Both the position numbers and the translations under genes were made by a program. Shown here piece after piece: positions 34,313 through 42,663 of a stretch of 64,000 bases of DNA (the first letter of the stretch is position 1; every line of letters starts with the position of its first letter). Origin of the DNA: an uncultured Eubacterium sp. (GTDB lineage: Bacteria > Bacillota > Clostridia > Lachnospirales > Lachnospiraceae); NCBI GenBank assembly GCA_910586045.1, contig CAJUIH010000003.1, forward strand, positions 3,444 to 67,443, given 5' to 3'. The notes beneath the pieces are model-generated. The model ran no database searches. It saw only the letters and a list, made by a program, of their open reading frames with translations, and was not told the origin of the DNA.

Positions 34313-36274
34313 ATGGAACAGATGGAAAAGGAAAGGGAAAAACAGCGGATCTGGCAATATTTTGCGCTGTTTTTAGGAATATTTATATTATGCGTACTAC
34401 TGCAGGCAGGGCCGTCATGGGCAATGCCGGTTCCGGAATCAACGTATACGCCGACGGACGGCGGCGCGCTGACTTACACATTCACCGGGGATTCATCGGC
34501 TCCGCTTGGCGTTTACGCCAATGTGGAGAGTTACCGTTCCCCTGCAATTTCGTCTGACGGCCAGCTTACGATCCCAAGGACGATCAAATATCCGAATCCG
34601 GGACAGGATATCACCGGTGTCGAAGGGGATACGGTGGATATCGAAGTACGCGGGATTTTGCGCGGCGTATTCAGCGGTGCGACTACACTGACGACATTAT
34701 CGCTGCCGGATACGATGTCCTATATTGGCCAGGAAGCATTTAGCAACTGCACGAACCTGCGTTCGATCCAGACGCTTCCGGAACCTGGGGCGCCGTCCGC
34801 GGCGCCGCTGACCGGATATCTTACCGCCCAGCAGATTGAGTACCGTGCGTTTTATGGCTGTACTTCTTTAACCGGGCTGGTGCTTGGTGAAAAAAACAAT
34901 GGATACAACGGCGTAAACCGGGTTGAAAATGAAGCGTTTATGGACTGTACGTCCCTTAGAAGCCTGGAAATCGGTCCGACGGTAAATTGGATCGAAGGCG
35001 GGGCGTTTGCGGGCTGTACTTCCTTAGACGGATTAAGCGGAGGTGTAAAAGTCCGCAACAACCCATTATATTTTATACAGGGTGGCATTATTTATTACAG
35101 GGAAAATAACCTCAGCAACGTACTGTCATTTTGTCCGGCCGGCACACAGGTAGGCATGCTTACGGAATTTCCGCAGAATGTCACGCAGATCCGCAACCAG
35201 GCTTTTTACGGATGCGGCGTCCTGGCGTCTATTGTGATTCCGGATACGGTGCGCGCCATCGGCGACCGCGCTTTTTATAATTGCTATGGGCTTGGAAACG
35301 TGACGATCCCTGCAAATGTTGCTACGATAGGTACGGAAGTATTTGCCAACTGCAGCAACGGGCTGTGTATTATCTGCATCAGCAACAGTATGGCGGAGCG
35401 TTATGCGATCAGCAATAACATTACAAGAAGCGTGGAATGTACGGTGACGTTTTACAATACCCATACAAGGGAAACGACGACGAGGAAAGTAATGAGCGGA
35501 CAGACGGTAGATCCGCCGGTCGGATGGGAACGTACCGGATACGTGCTGCGATGGACCGACAATTTTGATTCCAGTACGATTGTAAATGCAAACCGCACCG
35601 TAAGCACCGTATGGAAAAAATTATATAACGTTACATTCCGTGACGCGTACAGCGGCAGCGAGTCCGTAGTCTCCGGCGTAGAAGAAGGAACCGAGGCGGC
35701 GGCGCCGAATTGGAAGCGGAAAGGGTACCGCCTGACCTGGTCGACGGAAAATTATAAAATCGTAAGTTCGGATCTGACCGTAGACGCGGTTTGGCTGGTT
35801 GACCTTACACAGCCAGGGGAAACGGAGGAACAGCCAAAAAAGGGCGATACGCTTACGATCGGAAATATCAATTATAAAATTTCCAGCATGAAAGATATGC
35901 GTGTGCGCGTGATGGGCTTAAAAGACATTACGGTAAAAACCGTGGCGGTGCCGAATACGATTTCTTTCAAAGGGAAGACATTTGATGTGACCTGCATTAA
36001 TGCCAATGCGTTCCGCAATAATAAATATATCGAGAAAGTAACGCTTGGAACAAAAATGCGTTCAATTGAACACTATGCGTTTTATAATTGCTCCAAATTG
36101 AAAAAATTTGTTATTAAATCCAAAGTGCTTGTCAATTTCAGCAATTATGCATTTAAGCGTTCCTTGGCGTCCTTAAAAGTATATGTGCCGACAAATGCAT
36201 TGAAAAGCACATACCGCGAAGGAATGATTGATGCGGGATTAAATAAAAGCGCAAAGGTTGTATTAATACCTTAA
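34313..36274 (+). CDS. Exported BspA-type leucine-rich-repeat protein 2
   Basis: 653 residues with the same plan as the preceding gene: a signal anchor (about 15-38), LRR_5 repeats, two Listeria-Bacteroides repeats (CTVTFYNTHTRE, YNVTFRDAYSG) and a C-terminal LRR_5 block ending in a TYREGMIDAGL tail like its neighbour's. The two genes are 12 bases apart and probably arose by duplication. No anchoring signal is seen, so the protein is likely secreted or held by the first hydrophobic segment. Confidence 0.87.
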   Translation: MEQMEKEREKQRIWQYFALFLGIFILCVLLQAGPSWAMPVPESTYTPTDGGALTYTFTGDSSAPLGVYANVESYRSPAISSDGQLTIPRTIKYPNPGQDITGVEGDTVDIEVRGILRGVFSGATTLTTLSLPDTMSYIGQEAFSNCTNLRSIQTLPEPGAPSAAPLTGYLTAQQIEYRAFYGCTSLTGLVLGEKNNGYNGVNRVENEAFMDCTSLRSLEIGPTVNWIEGGAFAGCTSLDGLSGGVKVRNNPLYFIQGGIIYYRENNLSNVLSFCPAGTQVGMLTEFPQNVTQIRNQAFYGCGVLASIVIPDTVRAIGDRAFYNCYGLGNVTIPANVATIGTEVFANCSNGLCIICISNSMAERYAISNNITRSVECTVTFYNTHTRETTTRKVMSGQTVDPPVGWERTGYVLRWTDNFDSSTIVNANRTVSTVWKKLYNVTFRDAYSGSESVVSGVEEGTEAAAPNWKRKGYRLTWSTENYKIVSSDLTVDAVWLVDLTQPGETEEQPKKGDTLTIGNINYKISSMKDMRVRVMGLKDITVKTVAVPNTISFKGKTFDVTCINANAFRNNKYIEKVTLGTKMRSIEHYAFYNCSKLKKFVIKSKVLVNFSNYAFKRSLASLKVYVPTNALKSTYREGMIDAGLNKSAKVVLIP

Positions 36275-36377
36275 AAGTGTTACACTAGATGCAGATGCTG
36301 TGGTTTCGGGCAAATTTTTAATCTGCTTGCCGGACCGCGGCATTGTGCAGCGAAGTGATACAATGGAGGGTAACGAC

Positions 36378-36503
36378 ATGGGATTGATCGTATTCCTGGG
36401 ACTTTTAATTTTATTGGTAGTAATTGTCGTAGTAATATCGATAGCAGCATCAGTGGCAGGTACCGTAGCCGCTGTTGCGGATGAAGAATCGATGGATGAT
36501 TAG
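36378..36503 (+). CDS. Small single-pass membrane protein
   Basis: 41 residues: a hydrophobic helix (MGLIVFLGLLILLVVIVVV and on) followed by an acidic tail ending ADEESMDD. The ATG has GGAGGGT 7 bases upstream, which supports translation from here. No family recognised. It is followed at once by a strong terminator, so it is its own unit or the tail of the LRR unit. Confidence 0.6.
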   Translation: MGLIVFLGLLILLVVIVVVISIAASVAGTVAAVADEESMDD

Positions 36504-36531
36504 GCTGAATGAATGCAAAAGGCAAAAAAAC

Positions 36532-36569
36532 AAAAAGCAGGCAGGGGTTGTCTACCCGGCCTGCTTTTT
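36532..36569. terminator. Bidirectional terminator before cheC
   Basis: AAAAAGCAGGC (36532-36542) pairs with GCCTGCTTTTT (36559-36569), with GGG/CCC pairing inside. T runs on both strands serve the small membrane protein gene and convergent cheC. Confidence 0.85.
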
Positions 36570-36579
36570 ACATGTCCCA

Positions 36580-37209
36580 TTATAAATAGGGCATACCCAG
36601 TTTCTGAAACAAAACCTGAATCGAGCGGGAATCCAGCACGAGGATCAGTCCGCTGTTCATTTCGCTGTCTCCGATATGCAGTTTTTCGTCAATATAAAGA
36701 ACCGGTTCGTCGTAGCTTCTGGACAATTTTTCGGCTGGAATCGTGACCAGATTTGATACGGTATCGCAATAACTGTCCGGCGGGGTAATATTGATAAATA
36801 ACTGCGTCATTGTGGAGATGGAATTTACGTATGCCGCGGTCGTAATATTGCTCATTTCACGGACGACAGAGACATCCATTTCATCAATCTTTGAAAGATC
36901 CACAATTTCCTTTGGATAAAAAGTATTGATCAGCTTTGCGGCAAAATCCAAATGGACAACCTGCAGCATGCAGGCGCGGATATCTCCCTCCAGGTCAACG
37001 GTCATGCCAAGCGCTTTCGTATGTTTTCCGCCCAGATAATCAGCAACCTTAGCGTAACTGATCAGGCTGATCACCGGAACTTCGATATCAACAACCGTAT
37101 TCAGCAGAGAGGCCAGTGCGGTTGCGGCGTTGCCGGAGCCAATATTTCCGATTTCCCGCAGTACATCCAGATGCATAGAGCTGAATTGTTCCAAATTTGT
37201 GTAAGCCAT
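36580..37209 (-). CDS. cheC: Chemotaxis protein CheC
   Basis: 209 residues with both CheC phosphatase motifs: LREIGNIGSGNA (about 18-29) and VREMSNITTAAYVN (about 111-124), each with the E-x-x-N pair that acts on CheY-P. It terminates the chemotactic signal, usually with CheD, which is not in this window. AGGAGGAAAG lies before the ATG. Isolated from other chemotaxis genes here. Confidence 0.88.
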   Translation of the reverse strand: MAYTNLEQFSSMHLDVLREIGNIGSGNAATALASLLNTVVDIEVPVISLISYAKVADYLGGKHTKALGMTVDLEGDIRACMLQVVHLDFAAKLINTFYPKEIVDLSKIDEMDVSVVREMSNITTAAYVNSISTMTQLFINITPPDSYCDTVSNLVTIPAEKLSRSYDEPVLYIDEKLHIGDSEMNSGLILVLDSRSIQVLFQKLGMPYL

Positions 37210-37309
37210 TCTTTCCTCCTCTTGTCTGCGGCGTATGCCGTTCGTCTGTTACCGTTTCGAACTCAAATCACTGCCGACGGCATCCGGACGGTGGTACAAT
37301 CCGTTTGCG

Positions 37310-37831
37310 TCAGCATGTTTCCGGGGCAGGATAGTCTACTCCAAAAGTGTCTACCGTTACTTTTTTCATCCGCTGTGTTTCCATTGGGCGGTCATTATAG
37401 TCTGTCGGTGTTTCCGCAATCTTATTTACGATATCCATTCCCTCTATGATTTTACCGAATGCCGCATACGCACCGTCCAGATGCGGCGATTTTTTATGCA
37501 TGATAAAAAACTGGGATCCGGCAGAATCGGGCATCATGGTACGGGCCATAGAAAGCACGCCAGGATCATGTTCCAGGTTATTTTCAAAGCCGTTTTGCGT
37601 AAATTCGCCGCGGATACTGTAATCCGGACCCCCGGTGCCGTTGCCGTCAGGATCGCCGCCCTGAAGCATAAAATTTTTGATGACACGGTGAAAAATCACA
37701 CCGTCATAAAATCCTTTTTGGATCAGGCTGATAAAATTATTCACTGTGTTGGGTGCGATTTCCGGATACAGTTCTGCTTTCATCTTATCGCCGTTTTCCA
37801 TTTCAATTGTAACAATTGGTTTTGCTGACAT
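37310..37831 (-). CDS. Cyclophilin-type peptidyl-prolyl cis-trans isomerase
   Basis: A 173-residue single-domain cyclophilin without signal peptide. It has the active-site stretches FHRVIKNFMLQGGDPDGNGTGG (core FHRVIKNFMLQGGD) and GSQFFI. It speeds proline isomerisation in cytoplasmic proteins. Confidence 0.95.
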   Translation of the reverse strand: MSAKPIVTIEMENGDKMKAELYPEIAPNTVNNFISLIQKGFYDGVIFHRVIKNFMLQGGDPDGNGTGGPDYSIRGEFTQNGFENNLEHDPGVLSMARTMMPDSAGSQFFIMHKKSPHLDGAYAAFGKIIEGMDIVNKIAETPTDYNDRPMETQRMKKVTVDTFGVDYPAPETC

Positions 37832-37926
37832 AATTGTATCTCCTTTTACTGTATAATTTTACTGCTATTTTAATAGATTGTAAAGCCGCAGTAAAGAGAA
37901 AATGAAGATTTTTGTTTGTAACAGGT

Positions 37927-38540
37927 AACAGTTTAGATAAGGTGTTGCATTTTGGCTAAGCGGACGCATGGAGAGACGGTTTGCCCGGCTTTCCATGCTA
38001 AACAACTGCCCCAAAATAACTTACCATATTCCTTGTCTTTTTTCCGATAGCGCCGCTTAAAAATCAGTTACATAGCCCGCTGTGCGCCTGATTTTAAAGC
38101 GGCGCTATCGAAGAAAAATCCTGCGGACTAATAATAAGTTATTTCGGGACAGTTCCTAATCTTTGCATGCTTTACAACGGGTATCCTATACGTAATGGTA
38201 CTACATAAAACGGATTTGTGAAATCTTGTCAGCCGTTCATGCACTAGTTTGCATTTCCATGTAGTGTATGATACGCAGAGCCAGAGAAAACCAGCCAGAT
38301 GAGGGACGCAGGCCTGGTTTGAGACGACGTTGGAAGAATGGTTAGAAGCCCTTAGTATTCTGCTCGGTTACCTAAGGGGCGAAGCCAAGCGGCGCCTTTA
38401 GCTGCTGGCGTTAGCCAGGGCGAATTAGGCGCCGCGACCAGGCAGGCCGTTATGTAAATGCAGAATACTTAGGGATTCTTACCATTCTGGAGCCGGAGCC
38501 GCAAGCCAGGCCTGCGTCCCTCATCCGGCGTCATCGCAGC
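37927..38540. mobile_element. Composite palindromic element, copy 1 (interrupted; right end lost)
   Basis: The left terminal repeat (37927-37957, AACAGTTTAGATAAGGTGTT and on) matches those at 48883, 63939 and 59012. A second small palindromic element sits inside (38004-38157). Then come the linker (CTTTACAACGGGTATCC...) and the ~235-bp long palindrome P2 (about 38298-38525) also found at 49297-49531. The match to the intact copy ends near 38540, inside the 3' end of the restriction nuclease gene. No transposase is encoded. Apart from this the 37832-38520 gap holds no gene. Confidence 0.75.
38004..38157. repeat. Small palindromic family, nested MITE-like copy
   Basis: About 20-bp imperfect terminal inverted repeats (AACTGCCCCAAAATAACTTA and TAAGTTATTTCGGGACAGTT) flank an inner near-perfect 23-bp inverted repeat (38045-38067 with 38088-38110). 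The termini match the arms of the 7793-7864 palindrome. It sits where the intact composite element at 48.9 kb carries palindrome P1. Confidence 0.75.
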
Positions 38541-39789
38541 GCGTCCCCTCCATGCGGCGCATCACGTTAGTTTTTGTATAATACGATTCTATTTTATCCA
38601 AAACCCCCTCAAAATCCATCTCCTCCACATCCAGAAATTCCTGCGTCCCAAGCCCGGTATTGAGCACTTCCTGCAGCGATGCAAAATCATAAATCACCGG
38701 ACCCGGCCCGTTTCCAAGCAGGTTTTCCCGAATAGCCCCCGTTTTTGCTACCAAACACAAGTACTGGTAATCCCGGTTGATATACTGTGTATTGTTATTA
38801 GGATGTGCGTAAGTAAAATGCTGTGTCGGCGTCAGCGCGATCAGGTTTTCCATATAATCGGCAATCGACGGAAACGCATGGGCCGGAAAAATATGGTGCA
38901 TCTGCGTCGCCGGGTCCATACAATGCCGCTCTTCATACAATTCCGTCCTGCCGTTTCGGTAGCGGTCATTGATGCGCCGCAGATTTTTCTTTGCACGCTG
39001 AATGCGGTAGGCCGTCATCGAATCTTCTGGCGTTTTCGGACAGTTGTCCGCATGTTCGCCTCTCGTAATATCCTTAGGCTTGTCCGATAAAATATCCCGC
39101 CAGTTTCTTCGATTATACAAAATCTCGTTCTGCGTAATCCGGTGTCTGGACAAATGTCCCCGTTCGGTTCCCTTTTTTTTATAATGGCATGCGAGCGGAT
39201 TGAGTACTTTTGTAAAAATACGACCGCATTCCGTCGCGCCGTTAATCGGCGTATGGGCAATCGTAAAGGCTGTATAGCCGTCTTTGAGCCGCTTAAAACT
39301 GTCTTTGTCCTGTTTTTTAAAAAACGTTTCAAACAGGCCATAAATCCCGCTGTCTTTTAATACTTTTTCAATATACATACATAAAAACTGGCCGCTGTTG
39401 CGTTCCCGAAGGCTAATAAATGAGAGCAGTTTCGCGTCTACAATCGTATAAACAAACCGCTGCCCGTTCTTTTCGCCATGGATAATTCCCGCCGCGTCCA
39501 GCAGCTTAATCGGCTGGCCAAAATATTTATCGTATTCATTCGAAGCTTTCTTTGCCGGATCCGGTTTGCTGAAAATCTGCTGGACATTTTCTACCGTATA
39601 ATCATTGTACCAGATGTCTTTGACCGTAAATGCCGCCTGGTCTTTTTCGGTTGTATATTCCATAATACAATCGGACACCAGGCATACGACATCCATAGTA
39701 CACTTTTGGTCGATCCAACGGGCGTTATGTGTTTTTCTGATATCATAGTCATGCGCATCCAAAAATGCCTTGATCGTCTGATGATTCAT
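38521..39789 (-). CDS. Putative HNH-type restriction endonuclease
   Basis: 422 residues. The C-terminal third has a probable HNH nuclease motif, MHHIFPAHAFP followed by ENLIALTPTQHF, with conserved His, Asn and His spacing. The first two thirds are unrecognised and may bind DNA. It lies 10 bases after the methyltransferase on the same strand with AAGGAG before the ATG, so it is most likely the cognate restriction enzyme. The last six codons (RCDDAG) and the stop lie in palindromic repeat sequence, so the native C-terminus has been replaced. Whether activity survives is unknown. Confidence 0.7.
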   Translation of the reverse strand: MNHQTIKAFLDAHDYDIRKTHNARWIDQKCTMDVVCLVSDCIMEYTTEKDQAAFTVKDIWYNDYTVENVQQIFSKPDPAKKASNEYDKYFGQPIKLLDAAGIIHGEKNGQRFVYTIVDAKLLSFISLRERNSGQFLCMYIEKVLKDSGIYGLFETFFKKQDKDSFKRLKDGYTAFTIAHTPINGATECGRIFTKVLNPLACHYKKKGTERGHLSRHRITQNEILYNRRNWRDILSDKPKDITRGEHADNCPKTPEDSMTAYRIQRAKKNLRRINDRYRNGRTELYEERHCMDPATQMHHIFPAHAFPSIADYMENLIALTPTQHFTYAHPNNNTQYINRDYQYLCLVAKTGAIRENLLGNGPGPVIYDFASLQEVLNTGLGTQEFLDVEEMDFEGVLDKIESYYTKTNVMRRMEGTRCDDAG

Positions 39790-39799
39790 GTTTTTCTCC

Positions 39800-42313
39800 T
39801 TAGTCCTGCTTTAATATCCCATAAAAAAATACGCTCGCCGCATCTACGTTTAATGACCGGGTCTGGTAGTTTCGCGCGATCTGGTAAAACTGCCGGTATT
39901 CATCGGATGAAAAATAGGACATCTGTTCCTGTGTCAATTCCATCTGTTCCTTTGGAATCAATATCGCAACGGAGCCGTTTACAACGGTTCCAGTGATATT
40001 GCGCATCACCCGCGGCTTATACGTCATATTCGGCGTCAGGTATACCTGTTCGTTGCCGACATACCGGTATGCATGCAGAGATTGTGCCGTAGATTTTTTG
40101 ATATACGAATCGTATCCCGGGATGTCGATCAGTTGTTTTCCGTCATCACTGATATTGCGTGATTTAATAACGCGCAGGCAGTCTGATCCTTTTTCCTGCG
40201 TTGTATTGGAATTGGTAATCTGCCTGTCCCGAAATACCGTAAATTTGTCAAATTCCAGCCTTTTGGAAATGCGGTCAAAAAATGCGTCCCGGTAAATGAT
40301 CCAGTATGGATAAGCCCGGTCCGTAATGTACCGCTGCTTTTGGATCATACATTTTTTCCGTGACAGCGACATAACATTTGTATTTCCCGGTTTTCCGTTT
40401 GTATCAATAAACAGACAGACGGTTTCTACCAATACCCCTTTAAATCCGTTTTCTCCGTAATCCTGGATGCAGTCGATCTTTTTTGCAGCCAATAGCTGCC
40501 TGGTAACCATAAATTCCGGTGTATTGAGGATCGCTTTCGGTGTGATCATCACGACATAATCCGCGATCCGCATGGCCTTTTCCAGGAAAAATTCAAATGT
40601 ATTCGTAGTATCCTGGTTCTGGTTATGCTTTAAATACGCGGCTGCTTCCTTTGCCCTGAGCTTTGTAAACGGCGGATTGCCGACGACCAGGTCGTACCTC
40701 TTTGTAAACGGGTGCAGCAGCGTATCCGCATGGATAAAGTTTAGGCTGACATTTGGCGGAATTTCCTGCCGCTGCAGCAAAAGCTTTAGGATCTCCAGAT
40801 TTTTCTCGTCAATATCCGCTACGTCTATCGTTACTTTTTTGACCTGTTCATATTTTTTAAAAATAAACGGCAAAAAATTACCAACGCCGACGGAAGGCTC
40901 CAGGATGGCGATTTCCTCTTTTTCAAATTCCGGCAGTTCTTTAAAGATCTCGTTTACGATAAATTTATTCGTATAATAAGCGGCATGGTTCTCCCGTTTC
41001 GCATTGGTTAGTTCCGCGATTCTTGCTAAAGTTGCGCCGCCTAGATTGCATGGATTATCCTGCATAAAGGCCGCCAGCTTCTGCGCGTCCACCAAACCGT
41101 ATTCCTCAATCGTCCTGCCTACCGCAGCCTGGGATAGATGTTGCTGCCTCATAAAATCGCGGATCCGGCATGCGATTTGAAAAAAAACTTCCGGAGGCAC
41201 TGCTTCCCCGATGCTCTGCCTGATTTTAATCTCTTCTTTTTTCAGCAGCTCTTTCCGCTGTTTTTCCGGCAGTGCGTTCAGCTCGTCAATAGACTGTTCG
41301 ACCCACTGAAACTCATCCGGTATTGTCATAATGCGCATCAGCTCCCGGATCGAAAATACCCGGTCCTGCGTCGGATGGATTGTATTTTGGCTTGCAAGCT
41401 GATCATTTCTTGTATGAATACACGGCGCGACTTTATTCCAGCACTGTCTGGTATATTTATCTCCGTTTTTACGGATATTCGGGACAATTACGCCATCCAG
41501 TACCCGGTGCGGCCGTTTCCATTCCTCCTCGTTGTCAAATGCGCATTCGCCTTCTTTCAGATCATGGATCCAGCAGCGCATTTTTTCCGGATATGTCCGA
41601 AACGCATGATAGAAATCACGCGGGCTGATCTCGCCCCATTCCAATGCGGGCATCCCTCCGATTACTTCTTTTAGTGTCCGTTCTTTCGTATAGGCTGGAT
41701 ATAGTTCGATCGGCGATAGGAACTCCGCCATTTCTTTGCTTACGCCGATGACTACCGTACGTGTCCTGGACGAATTGGAACCATAATTTTTGAAATTTAA
41801 TATCCTGCTTACGATAATGTATGTAGAACCCAACTGTTCATGAATCACATGTCCGATTGCCTGTACGGTTCCGTCCGGCGCGGTGCAGCCTGTTTTCATA
41901 AAAGCCGGCACATTTTCAAATATAAAAAACCTTGGGTTAATTTTCTGGACCAATTGTACCGACTCTACAACCAAGCTGTTTCTTACTATTTCATTTTCTG
42001 TTTTTTTATGATTGGCAACGGACATCCCCTGGCACGGCGGTGTCGCGATCAAGACGTCGACCCGGTCGTTTCCGAGTTTTTCCCATTTTTTAATTTCCTG
42101 AAAGATCCGGTCCTTTGTTTCCTGTGCCTTGATGTCCGCGCAGATATAGCCGGATGCGAACTGACATTTCCTGTTAAACCGCTGTACATTCAGCCGGCGT
42201 TCAATGATTTCGTTTGTCGCGATACAAGCAAATCCCGCTTTTTTAAATCCATAACAGCCAACGCCCGCACAGCTAAACAAACTTACATAGGTCAATGTCT
42301 TATCCTTTAACAT
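39800..42313 (-). CDS. Fused DNA methyltransferase: cytosine-C5 plus adenine-N6
   Basis: 837 residues. Residues 1-395 form a complete m5C methyltransferase: motif I SCAGVGCYGF (14-23), PPCQGMS (92-98) with the catalytic Cys, ENV (133-135), RTRTVVIG (183-190), RELMRIMTIPDEF (323-335) and IGEAVPP (368-374). Residues about 445-837 form an N6-adenine enzyme with LEPSVGVGNF (471-480), NPPF (546-549) and a target-recognition region behind. Both appear intact. In systems with asymmetric sites the two strands often need different methylases, so a fusion predicts a non-palindromic target. It is coupled to the HTH gene by overlapping ATGTTAA. Confidence 0.88.
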   Translation of the reverse strand: MLKDKTLTYVSLFSCAGVGCYGFKKAGFACIATNEIIERRLNVQRFNRKCQFASGYICADIKAQETKDRIFQEIKKWEKLGNDRVDVLIATPPCQGMSVANHKKTENEIVRNSLVVESVQLVQKINPRFFIFENVPAFMKTGCTAPDGTVQAIGHVIHEQLGSTYIIVSRILNFKNYGSNSSRTRTVVIGVSKEMAEFLSPIELYPAYTKERTLKEVIGGMPALEWGEISPRDFYHAFRTYPEKMRCWIHDLKEGECAFDNEEEWKRPHRVLDGVIVPNIRKNGDKYTRQCWNKVAPCIHTRNDQLASQNTIHPTQDRVFSIRELMRIMTIPDEFQWVEQSIDELNALPEKQRKELLKKEEIKIRQSIGEAVPPEVFFQIACRIRDFMRQQHLSQAAVGRTIEEYGLVDAQKLAAFMQDNPCNLGGATLARIAELTNAKRENHAAYYTNKFIVNEIFKELPEFEKEEIAILEPSVGVGNFLPFIFKKYEQVKKVTIDVADIDEKNLEILKLLLQRQEIPPNVSLNFIHADTLLHPFTKRYDLVVGNPPFTKLRAKEAAAYLKHNQNQDTTNTFEFFLEKAMRIADYVVMITPKAILNTPEFMVTRQLLAAKKIDCIQDYGENGFKGVLVETVCLFIDTNGKPGNTNVMSLSRKKCMIQKQRYITDRAYPYWIIYRDAFFDRISKRLEFDKFTVFRDRQITNSNTTQEKGSDCLRVIKSRNISDDGKQLIDIPGYDSYIKKSTAQSLHAYRYVGNEQVYLTPNMTYKPRVMRNITGTVVNGSVAILIPKEQMELTQEQMSYFSSDEYRQFYQIARNYQTRSLNVDAASVFFYGILKQD

Positions 42314-42498
42314 CTTACGGCACCTCGTTTTCTATGATTCCTGCGGGCATCTTCCGGTTTTTTTGAACCGCACGGAATCAGCCAGGTCTTTCCTTTTTTT
42401 ACGGCTCCGGATATCCTGCCCTGGCCGCACAAAACAGCAATTCTCCTTGAAGAAATGCCCCAAATTTGGGACATTTCAATCGTCGTCAAATATTCCAT
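42307..42498 (-). CDS. Small helix-turn-helix protein, possible controller of the R-M operon
   Basis: 63 residues with a MerR/excisionase-like winged helix (MEYLTTIEMSQIWGISSRRIAVLCGQGRI split core TTIEMSQIWGISSRRI). It lies first in the operon, its stop overlaps the methyltransferase start by 7 bases, and a small inverted repeat lies within its promoter. Classical R-M controller proteins are XRE-like, so this is a different DNA-binding family in the same position. A controller role is inferred from order only. Confidence 0.75.
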   Translation of the reverse strand: MEYLTTIEMSQIWGISSRRIAVLCGQGRISGAVKKGKTWLIPCGSKKPEDARRNHRKRGAVRC

Positions 42499-42515
42499 GA
42501 TGCTCCTCCCGTCTT

Positions 42516-42544
42516 ATTATATTCATTTATCTGAATGATTGCAA
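42516..42544 (-). promoter_or_regulatory. R-M operon promoter with inverted repeat in the spacer
   Basis: On the minus strand, TTGCAA and TATAAT are 17 bases apart. The spacer contains ATTCA-N6-TGAAT (42521-42536), well placed for a repressor or controller protein. Confidence 0.7.
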
Positions 42545-42612
42545 GTGTTTTTGATCGAACTTTCGTTCTTGCAAATGAAGTTTCGGCGATTGGTTAACCG
42601 CATATTTAGGCT

Positions 42613-42640
42613 TTGCAAATGAACAAAAATTGTATATAGT
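42613..42640 (+). promoter_or_regulatory. Promoter of the GNAT gene
   Basis: TTGCAA and TATAGT separated by 16 bases, 24 bases upstream of the ATG. TTGCAAATGAA is a direct repeat present at 42569 and at 42613, so the -35 region may bind a regulator. Confidence 0.55.
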
Positions 42641-42663
42641 ATTAGGAAAGAAAGGAGTATCTT

